Origin: Marinosulfonomonas sp.
GTDB taxonomy: Bacteria; Pseudomonadota; Alphaproteobacteria; Rhodobacterales; Rhodobacteraceae
Direction: 5' to 3'
DNA length: 40,207 bases
Assembly: GCA_019090885.1 (NCBI GenBank)
Contig: JAHRVC010000230.1
Span: 1 to 40,207 of the forward strand
Shown piece by piece: positions 31,438 through 39,181 of the stretch (position 1 is its first letter; every line of letters begins with the position of its first letter). Made by a program: the position numbers and the translations under genes. Below the pieces are notes generated by a model. It did not search any database. It saw only the letters and a program-made list of their open reading frames with translations, and was not told the origin of the DNA.

Positions 31438-32190
31438 TTAGGTTGCAGCTTCCAGCGCGGCGAGAATAGCACTCCAGCCGCCCTGATGGTTGTCGCGGGT
31501 TTCTTCGGACGCAAATTTGACGTGGTGCAGGTTCAATTGGGTGCCGCCCTGAACTGGTTTGAAATCCAGCGTGACGGTGCTGTCATCGACCGACACCGAC
31601 GATTGCCATGTAAAGATCAGTTGCGAATGGTGGGTGATTTTCTTGTAAATACCATGATGGGGGATTTCACCGTTACGACCTTGCATAACGATGTCAAAAC
31701 GCCCGCCTTCGACCGGATCGCTAGACGCGCGCGGCACGCTCATCCCGGCGCCGGGCAACATGAATTTAACCAGCATGGCCGGGTCGAGCCAGGCGTTGAA
31801 CAGCGTTTCAGCCGGGGCGTCGATTGTGCGTGATACAGTCAGTGATAGTTCAGTCATTTCAGGTTCCTTTGTCAGCAGATTATCCAGCGCCTCCAGCCGC
31901 ATATCCCAGATCGAACGGAGCTGATTGAACCAGCGATCAATCTCATTGACCGGCTCCATATCAATTTCGATCAGGTGGACGCGCCCGATGGTTCTGCGGC
32001 TTACCAGCCCGGCTTTTTCCAAAACTTTGATGTGTTTGGACACCGAGTTCAGGCTCATTTCATAGTGATCCGCCAGATCGGTTACCCGGGTCGCACCTTC
32101 CTGTGCGAGCAGCGTCAGGATCGAGCGCCGGGTCGGGTCACTGGCGGCCTTTAGAATATCGGAAAGGCGTGGATCATTTTGTTCAACCAT
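31438..32190 (-). CDS. Fused ArsR-type HTH regulator + SRPBCC/AHSA1 domain protein
   Basis: N-term LSDILKAASDPTRRSILTLLAQEGATRVTDLADHYEMSLNSVSKHIKVLEKAGLV; C-term LSLTVSRTIDAPAETLFNAWLDPAMLVKFMLPG in one 250-aa ORF. Confidence 0.87.
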   Translation of the reverse strand: MVEQNDPRLSDILKAASDPTRRSILTLLAQEGATRVTDLADHYEMSLNSVSKHIKVLEKAGLVSRRTIGRVHLIEIDMEPVNEIDRWFNQLRSIWDMRLEALDNLLTKEPEMTELSLTVSRTIDAPAETLFNAWLDPAMLVKFMLPGAGMSVPRASSDPVEGGRFDIVMQGRNGEIPHHGIYKKITHHSQLIFTWQSSVSVDDSTVTLDFKPVQGGTQLNLHHVKFASEETRDNHQGGWSAILAALEAAT

Positions 32191-32240
32191 ATGGGTGAGT
32201 AACCCTGTGCGGTCAGTTAGTCAACCAAATGGGTGAATAA
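32183..32240. promoter_or_regulatory. Two near-identical 20-nt direct repeats with internal imperfect dyads, candidate ArsR operator
   Basis: TCAACCATATGGGTGAGTAA (32183-32202) and TCAACCAAATGGGTGAATAA (32221-32240), 18/20 identical; the first covers the ArsR-SRPBCC start codon. Confidence 0.65.
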
Positions 32241-32338
32241 ATAATTGTCATTTGGCCGGACCAAATGTTCAATTCGGTATTCTCATTGCCCCGGCCGCGT
32301 GATTAATTCAGCCCAATTCAAATTCGCGGAGGGTATCT

Positions 32339-32824
32339 ATGACCAAGGTCTCGTTAAGCCTGAACGGCAAGCCGGTGTCAGGCAAAGTAGAGGGCCGCAC
32401 CTTGCTGGCAGATTTTCTGCGTGAGGGGCAGGGGCTGACCGGCACCCATATCGGTTGCGACACCAGCCAGTGTGGCGCGTGCCTTGTGCATGTGAACGGC
32501 GATCTGGTGAAATCCTGCACGATGTTCGCGCTGGAAGCCGAAGGGTGCGAGGTGACCACAATCGAAGGTGTGGCCGCCGGTGATGGCACGCTGTCCGGCA
32601 TTCAGGACGCGTTTCGAGAACATCACGGGTTGCAATGCGGGTTCTGCACACCGGGTATGGTTATGTCGACGGCCGAGCTGCTAAAGATTAACCCAAAGCC
32701 GAGCGAGGCCGATATTCGCGATCATCTGGAAGGCAATATCTGCCGCTGCACCGGGTATCATAACATCATCAAAGCGATCATGGCCGCCAGCGGTCAGGAT
32801 GTTTCGGGCATTGCTGCTGAATAG
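32339..32824 (+). CDS. Molybdenum hydroxylase (CO dehydrogenase-like) 2Fe-2S subunit
   Basis: [18 protein letters not shown]...[12 protein letters not shown]...[15 protein letters not shown]: both 2Fe-2S cysteine motifs. Confidence 0.93.
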   Translation: MTKVSLSLNGKPVSGKVEGRTLLADFLREGQGLTGTHIGCDTSQCGACLVHVNGDLVKSCTMFALEAEGCEVTTIEGVAAGDGTLSGIQDAFREHHGLQCGFCTPGMVMSTAELLKINPKPSEADIRDHLEGNICRCTGYHNIIKAIMAASGQDVSGIAAE

Positions 32825-32852
32825 GCGCACCGCCCCGAGGAGGCTGTAAACC

Positions 32853-33641
32853 ATGTATAATTTCGAAATTGAAAAACCCACGACGATTGACGGCGCTGTT
32901 GCTGCGTTGGCGTCAGATGAGGCACAGGCACTGGCCGGTGGTCAGACCCTGATCCCAACCCTAAAGGCCCGTCTTGCGGCGCCGGAAAAGCTGATCTCGC
33001 TTGCCGGAATTACTGCCTTGCAGGGCATCAGCACCGATAAATCCGGGCGTGTCTGCATTGGCGCCGGGGTGACCCATACGGGCGTTACAAACGAGGCTGC
33101 GGCCTATCCGGCGCTGGCCGCTTTGGCCGGGCAAATCGGTGATGTTGCGGTGCGCAACCGGGGCACAATCGGCGGCTCTGTCGCCAATAATGATCCCTCG
33201 GCCTGTTACCCTGCGGCGGTGCTTGCCTCGGGCGCGGTGGTCGTGACCAACACCCGCGAAATCGCGGCGGATGATTTCTTTGACGGCATGTTCACCACGG
33301 CGCTGGACGAGGGCGAGATCGTCACCCAACTGCGTTTCCCGGTGCCTAAGCAGGCCGCTTACGTGAAATTCAAGCAACCCGCGTCGCGGTTTGCATTGGT
33401 CGGCGTGTTCGTGGCCCGGTTTGCGGACGGCGTGCGCGTGGCGGTGACCGGTGCCTCGGAAGAGGGCGTATTTCGCTGGTCTGAGGCGGAAAAGGCCCTG
33501 TCGGGCGATTTTTCGGCCAAAGCGATTGCCGGGCTAAGCGCCAGTGCAGACGGGCTGATCGGTGACGCCCATGGTTCGCCAGACTACCGCGCCCATCTGA
33601 TCGGCGTGTTGACAGCACGGGCGGTTCAGGCGGCGGGGTAG
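32853..33641 (+). CDS. Molybdenum hydroxylase (CO dehydrogenase-like) FAD-binding medium subunit
   Basis: MYNFEIEKPTTIDGAVAALASDEAQALAGGQTLIPTLKARLAAP...VAVRNRGTIGGSVANNDPSACYPAAVLA. Confidence 0.93.
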   Translation: MYNFEIEKPTTIDGAVAALASDEAQALAGGQTLIPTLKARLAAPEKLISLAGITALQGISTDKSGRVCIGAGVTHTGVTNEAAAYPALAALAGQIGDVAVRNRGTIGGSVANNDPSACYPAAVLASGAVVVTNTREIAADDFFDGMFTTALDEGEIVTQLRFPVPKQAAYVKFKQPASRFALVGVFVARFADGVRVAVTGASEEGVFRWSEAEKALSGDFSAKAIAGLSASADGLIGDAHGSPDYRAHLIGVLTARAVQAAG

Positions 33642-33673
33642 CGGTTGGGCACGTCCAGTTCTATTCGGCTCCT

Positions 33674-33850
33674 TTAACGGTCCCGTGTCTGCATGTCCTT
33701 GTGAGTGGGACTACTTGGAATGTGGGCCATACTGGCAACGCCTTTCCGCCAACTGGGATCATTTTCGTGATCCGAAAAATAGTCGAATACAGCGTTCGGC
33801 GTTTGCGATACTTTGATCATTTCGGTTACCTCGGCGGTGGTCCGTAACAT
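33674..33850 (-). pseudogene. Truncated SRPBCC-like fragment (58 aa)
   Basis: MLRTTAEVTEMIKVSQTPNAVFDYFSDHENDPSWRKGVASMAHIPSSPTHKDMQTRDR*: N-terminal SRPBCC-like 'PxxVFDYFxDxENxPxWRxGV' with the rest missing; ends about 30 nt from the FAD-subunit gene. Confidence 0.6.
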
Positions 33851-33987
33851 TGGTTTGATCTCCAGAATTTCATCAGCACTCTTACGTGAGCGATGGTAAT
33901 CGAATTTGACTAGGCGCGGTGAACATCTGAAAAGGTGCGAGCATTTTGGGGCCTAATTTGTTCAGACGATAGTCAGGGGCAAGACAC

Positions 33988-34551
33988 CTAGTGCATTGGC
34001 AGGGTCGCGATATCGCCCGCTGCCAACGCGATGAAAAGCGCCGACAATATGATTGGCCCGGCGAACCAGAACCTGGTCGATTTCTCTGTCTTCGCCCATC
34101 GGAAGTAGAGCGCAGTCCCGATGACTGCCATCAGTATCTCGGTGCCAAAGATCGCATATTCGAAATCCCAGAGTCCAAAACCCAAAAGCGGGAAGTTGCC
34201 CAAATTTCCAGGCAACCATGGCATGTCGTTGTGATGAACCAAAAGGTCGATGATCCAATGGGAAAAACTGAGGCTCGCCAAGGTACTTCCGGCCGCTCGG
34301 GTCTTCCAGACAGAGACACCGATCCAGTAGGCCAACGCCGCAATGAGCATCGCTCCTACCAGAGAATGCGTATAAAGCGAGTCGATCTCGCTATGCCCAA
34401 ATGGCCCAGAGTTGTAGCCCTCAACGCCCACGGCGACCAATGGCAGAAACAGCAGGTCCATGAATTGCGGGGCCGCGACCAAAGCCCAAATTGGAAGTGT
34501 CGGTGCCAATGGTTTGACCATGGTGCCGAGTGCAAAGTGACCGATGAACAT
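33988..34551 (-). CDS. Multi-TM protein resembling YdjM-type metal-dependent hydrolases
   Basis: MFIGHFALGTM...FGHSEIDSLYTHSLVGAMLIAAL...SHWIIDLLVHHNDMPWLPG: conserved membrane His motifs; AAAGGA ahead of the ATG. Confidence 0.65.
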   Translation of the reverse strand: MFIGHFALGTMVKPLAPTLPIWALVAAPQFMDLLFLPLVAVGVEGYNSGPFGHSEIDSLYTHSLVGAMLIAALAYWIGVSVWKTRAAGSTLASLSFSHWIIDLLVHHNDMPWLPGNLGNFPLLGFGLWDFEYAIFGTEILMAVIGTALYFRWAKTEKSTRFWFAGPIILSALFIALAAGDIATLPMH

Positions 34552-34674
34552 CGCGTGTCCTTTCATTGAATAATCGGTCCAAACTGGAGCGATGCACAAG
34601 AATTAGGACATTCGAATATATTTCGAAACCGGCCAAATATTGATATTAAATATAGAAAAATGTATACATCAGTT

Positions 34675-35556
34675 ATGCGTTATTCATGGGACTACATCAG
34701 AACCTTTCAGGCCGTCTCGGAAACAGGCAGCCTGTCCGCTGCTGCCCGCGCGTTGCAAATCACCCAACCTACAGTCGGGCGGCACATTGATCTGCTCGAA
34801 GACGCATTGAATATGCCCCTGTTCGTGCGAAGTCGCGAAGGCATGACGCTTACCAAGAAGGGTGCTGATCTGGTGGCCGAGGCCGCGATGATGGAAACTG
34901 CGGCGACTGGGTTTGAGCGCCGTGCGGCAGGTCTAGACGAAGACGTGACTGGTGTTGTCCGTATATCGGCCAATGAGATTTTTGGCGTGGTGATCTTACC
35001 GCGTATCTTACCCAAGTTCATGCAGGACAATCCCGGTATTGAGATCGAACTGATTGTCAGTAACTCAACGGCAAATCTGCTTCAACGTGATGCTGATGTG
35101 GCTATCAGAATGTTCAGGCCAACACAGAATGACCTGGTAGCCCGCAAAATTGCTGACCTTTCGTTGGGTTTCTTTGGGCGTCGCAATTATCTGAACGAAA
35201 ACGGTGAACCCAAATCGCTTAGCGATCTACGGTCACACCGGTTCATTGGAATGGACCGGGAGACGTCGCTGATCGACGTTGGCAAAATGCTTGGCGAGAC
35301 CTTCACGCCCGGCGATTTTGCGTTTCGCTGCGATAATATCCTAACCCATATCGAAGCGATCAGATCTGGCGTTGGGATTGGCGTCACTCATCAAGGCTTA
35401 GCAGCCCATTGGCCCGAAGTTGATCAGGTGCTACCGCACATCCAATTGCCAAGCCTCGATCTTTGGATCGCTTGCCATTCGGAAGTGCAACACAACAAAC
35501 GCATCCGCGCGGTCATGGACTTTCTCGGCGAGGCGCTCCAGTCGCCCTACGACTGA
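34675..35556 (+). CDS. LysR-family transcriptional regulator
   Basis: WDYIRTFQAVSETGSLSAAARALQITQPTVGRHIDLLEDALNMPLFVRSREGMTLTKKG; start at 34675 or 34660. Confidence 0.92.
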   Translation: MRYSWDYIRTFQAVSETGSLSAAARALQITQPTVGRHIDLLEDALNMPLFVRSREGMTLTKKGADLVAEAAMMETAATGFERRAAGLDEDVTGVVRISANEIFGVVILPRILPKFMQDNPGIEIELIVSNSTANLLQRDADVAIRMFRPTQNDLVARKIADLSLGFFGRRNYLNENGEPKSLSDLRSHRFIGMDRETSLIDVGKMLGETFTPGDFAFRCDNILTHIEAIRSGVGIGVTHQGLAAHWPEVDQVLPHIQLPSLDLWIACHSEVQHNKRIRAVMDFLGEALQSPYD

Positions 35557-35661
35557 ATGCGGCCAACCCGAAGCGTATTCCTTAGGCCCAATCCGTGATA
35601 TTTGTTGGTGCAATAGGCCAGTGCGATATTTTTGTTGGACCCTTTGCGCAAGTCAATTTGT

Positions 35662-36117
35662 CTACGTGACCTCGTCGCGCAATTTGTCGATCATGGATCT
35701 AAACTCTGCAAGGTCAGGTAGCATTGCTGCGACCCGCTTGGAAGAGAACCGCGCTCCGAGTTCTTCGAATAGCGGTGCCATTTCGCTCAAGGCATCGTTG
35801 CAAAAATGCCTGCCGGCGGGCATTAACCAAACTTGTTTTGATCGCTTGTCTTCCGGATTGGGCCGCATATCAACGAACCCAAGCCTCTCCAGACCAGCGA
35901 GCGTATGTGTCATTGTCGTTTTGGCCACCTGAAAGGCACGTGAGAGCTCCAACGGGGTGGCGCCATCGCGAACCCGGATCAAATGGCTGACCACACCGAA
36001 ATGGGACACCAAAAGGCCGCTTGGCAGGCGCGCCTCAAGGAACGCCGTGCTGATTTGATTGATGATCCCCACTTCGTACATCAATGCGAAATAGGGATCA
36101 GGTTTGTCATTAACCAT
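35662..36117 (-). CDS. MarR-family transcriptional regulator
   Basis: LIRVRDGATPLELSRAFQVAKTTMTHTLAGLERLGFVDMRPNPEDKRSKQVWLMPAG; start overlaps the nitroreductase stop. Confidence 0.88.
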   Translation of the reverse strand: MVNDKPDPYFALMYEVGIINQISTAFLEARLPSGLLVSHFGVVSHLIRVRDGATPLELSRAFQVAKTTMTHTLAGLERLGFVDMRPNPEDKRSKQVWLMPAGRHFCNDALSEMAPLFEELGARFSSKRVAAMLPDLAEFRSMIDKLRDEVT

Positions 36118-37216
36118 GGGCGATACGCGTCTCCAGTGACCAGCGGGGGCTGGCATCAATTGCGGGACCGTATCCCAATCGCCCAAGCATTTGAACTGTT
36201 TCTCCGGGTGCTGCAAGAAATTCGTGGACCTGTGCATAGTGTGCAGACATTTCTGGATATTCTTGCAAGGCCTGACTGACAGGCTGCACCGATAACCCCA
36301 ACCCTGTTGCTGCGAGATGAAACCGTATCCAGTCCCGTCCTGCATTGATCTGATCAACCCGTGTGTTGCCAGTGCTGGTGATCACGCTGTAGGCATTGGT
36401 GGCGTTCATCGCCTTCTGGATCATGTCGCGCGCTTGTTTGAAACCAGTGCTGGTTGGATCAAGCTGATCTTCGCGGCGCAACATGCCCATGAGTTTCAGG
36501 CTTTCCAGAAATGGTCCGCCCAGCGCTATACCATCGGGGTTTGCTTCAATCTCGGCTTTGCCTAGCCGCATCAGATCAACGCTTTCTTTCATGATATGGG
36601 TGGTTGTCATCTCGATCTCCATTGCCGCCCACGTCAGGGTTCGCAGGGCAGAAACATCGGCCTGACTACTCTTGATCGTGGCAAATTCGGCTAGGGCCGT
36701 CAGCGCGTCAGCCTCAACCGGGCGATTTTCATAGCCAAGTCGGTTCGTATGGCGATCTAACACATGGGCAAACAGCGGATCTTTGATGCCGCCCTCGACA
36801 AGCTGGATCGCGGCAACAGGTCCATCATCATCCTCTGGGAAGAGATCGGTGTGTAACGCAAAGCCATCGTCAGCAGCGGCAAGGCGCAATAGTTCCAGAA
36901 AACACCCCATGCCGATGGTCATCTGACGGTCAAACGGGTCTGTATCTGGCAGGTTGCGTGCCTTGTCACGGTGAATGATCAGCAGGTCATCTCCCTGCAA
37001 TTCGGCGACCCATGGCTGCCTGTTATGTGGATTGGGTGCAAGGATCGCGTAGGAAAGCGCGCGCATCCTAGGTTCAGTATAGTGTCCGGCTGACGCCCAC
37101 GGGGCAAGTGCGCGGGTCGGGCGACGCGTTGCCAGAAAACCGCCAGCCGAAGCAGTCGCGGCCAGCACAACGCCACCGCCGATTAAGCCAATCATTTTAC
37201 GTCTTGAAAGTGTCAT
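36110..37216 (-). CDS. Nitroreductase-fold (Acg/FMN-type) protein with putative twin-arginine signal
   Basis: MTLSRRKMIGLIGGGVVLAATASAGGF signal-like N-terminus; YAILAPNPHNRQPWVAEL nitroreductase-like motif; start set at 37216. Confidence 0.75.
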   Translation of the reverse strand: MTLSRRKMIGLIGGGVVLAATASAGGFLATRRPTRALAPWASAGHYTEPRMRALSYAILAPNPHNRQPWVAELQGDDLLIIHRDKARNLPDTDPFDRQMTIGMGCFLELLRLAAADDGFALHTDLFPEDDDGPVAAIQLVEGGIKDPLFAHVLDRHTNRLGYENRPVEADALTALAEFATIKSSQADVSALRTLTWAAMEIEMTTTHIMKESVDLMRLGKAEIEANPDGIALGGPFLESLKLMGMLRREDQLDPTSTGFKQARDMIQKAMNATNAYSVITSTGNTRVDQINAGRDWIRFHLAATGLGLSVQPVSQALQEYPEMSAHYAQVHEFLAAPGETVQMLGRLGYGPAIDASPRWSLETRIAHG

Positions 37217-37226
37217 TGTACGATTC

Positions 37227-37272
37227 CATTTAGTTCGATATCGCAGTATATAGGGCGATATCGAACTAAATG
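37227..37272. promoter_or_regulatory. 18-bp perfect inverted repeat around the nitroreductase/marR promoter; candidate operator
   Basis: CATTTAGTTCGATATCGC (37227-37244) / spacer AGTATATAGG / GCGATATCGAACTAAATG (37255-37272). Confidence 0.8.
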
Positions 37273-37389
37273 TAAAGGGTAAAATTGAACTTTGTGTTGA
37301 TGAAAAATGCCAAACCGAAAGGAAAGTCGGAGGCGTCAAGTGTACCCGATGATCAGCTTGCGGTCTGCCGATACAACTCAAGGGCGTTC

Positions 37390-37827
37390 TTAGCCGTCTA
37401 TCATCATAATGCGCGCAGATACCGTCTTGAGCGTCTTCATTGTCACTTCGAGATCGCCTTGGCTGACTGTTTCAGTGACCTCGGCGACAAAATTCGTGGC
37501 AATCGGAATCAAAACCTCTTTTATTGCGTGGCCACGATCAGTAAGCGATACAACAACCCGCCGACCGTCCGTTTTGCCGGCGTTGCGCATTATCAGCCCC
37601 TTCTTTTCCATGCGTTCGAGCAGCCTTGTTGTGGTCGCTCTGTTGCGGGTTGTTGCATCTGCAATTTCACTCGGAGCGAGCCCATCTTTTTGCCATAGCA
37701 TGAGAAGCGCCGCCCATTCTTCGGCGGCGATAGGCTCTCCGGCGGCGGCAAAGCGCGATTGTATTTCTCTGCGGGACAGGAAGCTAAGCCGGTTCACCCA
37801 GAACAGGAGTATCTCTTCGTAGTTCAT
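37390..37827 (-). CDS. MarR-family transcriptional regulator
   Basis: LWQKDGLAPSEIADATTRNRATTTRLLERMEKKGLIMRNAGKTDGRRVVVSLTDRG. Confidence 0.9.
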   Translation of the reverse strand: MNYEEILLFWVNRLSFLSRREIQSRFAAAGEPIAAEEWAALLMLWQKDGLAPSEIADATTRNRATTTRLLERMEKKGLIMRNAGKTDGRRVVVSLTDRGHAIKEVLIPIATNFVAEVTETVSQGDLEVTMKTLKTVSARIMMIDG

Positions 37828-37852
37828 TACAAGCCCCTCTTTTGATGGTAGA

Positions 37853-37913
37853 TAATTGCACTATGCAATTAGATTGACAATACACAGATTCAGAATTAGT
37901 TGTATATTGCAAT
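37853..37913. promoter_or_regulatory. Divergent promoter region with MarR-type palindromes
   Basis: TAATTGCA-CTA-TGCAATTA (37853-37871), TTGACA -35-like box (37874-37879), ATTGCAAT palindrome (37906-37913). Confidence 0.65.
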
Positions 37914-37931
37914 TATATAGGAATACGTGGC

Positions 37932-38561
37932 ATGTTCAAATTTATCTTTGACTCTCACATGAATGACGATGTGATCGCATTTCACCCACCGCCGTGGGTC
38001 TCGATAGTCGCGGTTGTAACCCTTACGCTTACGCTCTTGCTGGCGGTCTTCATCTATCTTGGAATCTGGCTGGCTGTCATTTCAACGCTCTCGGCCACGA
38101 TCGCTTTTGTTCTCTGGCTGAGGGTTGGCTACGCCACCCCAATTAGCCGCCGCGCCTTACCCGGCCATATTCTCTTGATCATAGCACTGCTTGTTCATGG
38201 CGCGGAGCAGTTTGGAGGCGGGTATGCGGATGTCGTGGTCACGTCATTTCCCAATCTTGTACAGCCACCAAACATCATCACGGGTGCAAGCCTTGCACTG
38301 TCATTATCATTGAGCACCACGGTGATTTGGCTGCTTGGCGGCGCTATGGCATTCTACCATGTCCGTGTAGGTGGCTTCGTTATCTTATTGCTCGCCGTGT
38401 GGAGTTTGATGTTCCCGATCAGCCATCTAGCGATACCGCTACTTTCCGAGACAGCACCGTTTTGGGTGCCCGGCATGGCCAGCGGCATCGTTGTCTTCAT
38501 TCTCGCTTTGTCATCCTTGCGATTCACACTTAGCCAGTCACGTCGGAGAGCCTTATCATGA
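37932..38561 (+). CDS. HXXEE-like multi-TM protein, first paralogue
   Basis: Hydrophobic ORF; LLVHGAEQFGGGY and FPISHLAIPLLSETAPFWVPGMASG align by eye with motifs in the next gene. Confidence 0.55.
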   Translation: MFKFIFDSHMNDDVIAFHPPPWVSIVAVVTLTLTLLLAVFIYLGIWLAVISTLSATIAFVLWLRVGYATPISRRALPGHILLIIALLVHGAEQFGGGYADVVVTSFPNLVQPPNIITGASLALSLSLSTTVIWLLGGAMAFYHVRVGGFVILLLAVWSLMFPISHLAIPLLSETAPFWVPGMASGIVVFILALSSLRFTLSQSRRRALS

Positions 38562-39181
38562 CCACGAAAAACATCATTTACTTCATCATCGCTGCAACAA
38601 TATCAGTAGGCTTCACCACGCATCTTTTCCATACCGCTGGCTTACTACCCACATTAATCATTGGTTTCTGCGCTCTAGGCTGCGGCATCGTCTTTTGGTT
38701 GTTCACCAGTTTTAATCATCCTACCGACCCGGCCTTACTGCTTCCGCCATACCTCGTGACCGCAGCTATGTTGATGCTGCATATTGTGGAAGAACAAGTA
38801 TTTGAGTTCGGTCCCATGATTGCCGGAATTACGGCCGGCGTCTGGACCTCAGACCAATTTCTGTGGACCATCGGCTTCTTCTTCCCTGTCGTCTGGATTT
38901 TCGGCGCTTACGCGATCGCTCGACGGAATCCGCTAGGTGGTTTCGTGTCATGTTTCATTTTCACGGGCATGCTGCTTGGAGAGCCTACGCATCTGCTGAT
39001 CTTTCCGGTGCGTGAGGCCATCTTGCACGGTGGAGGATATGATTATTTTCCAGGAATGTGGACTGCGCTGGCACCATTGATCACCGGGCTATGGGGTATT
39101 GCGATTGTTGTCACTGAAGCCCGCAAAGACAAGCGTGCGGCATCCTTGAAAGGAGAAAAGGTATGGAGCTTGCAAAGCTAA
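38558..39181 (+). CDS. HXXEE-like multi-TM protein, second paralogue
   Basis: LMLHIVEEQVFEFGP (HxxEE), GEPTHLLIFPVREAILHGGGYDYFPGMWTALAPLITGLWG; ATGA overlap with the upstream gene. Confidence 0.62.
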   Translation: MTTKNIIYFIIAATISVGFTTHLFHTAGLLPTLIIGFCALGCGIVFWLFTSFNHPTDPALLLPPYLVTAAMLMLHIVEEQVFEFGPMIAGITAGVWTSDQFLWTIGFFFPVVWIFGAYAIARRNPLGGFVSCFIFTGMLLGEPTHLLIFPVREAILHGGGYDYFPGMWTALAPLITGLWGIAIVVTEARKDKRAASLKGEKVWSLQS

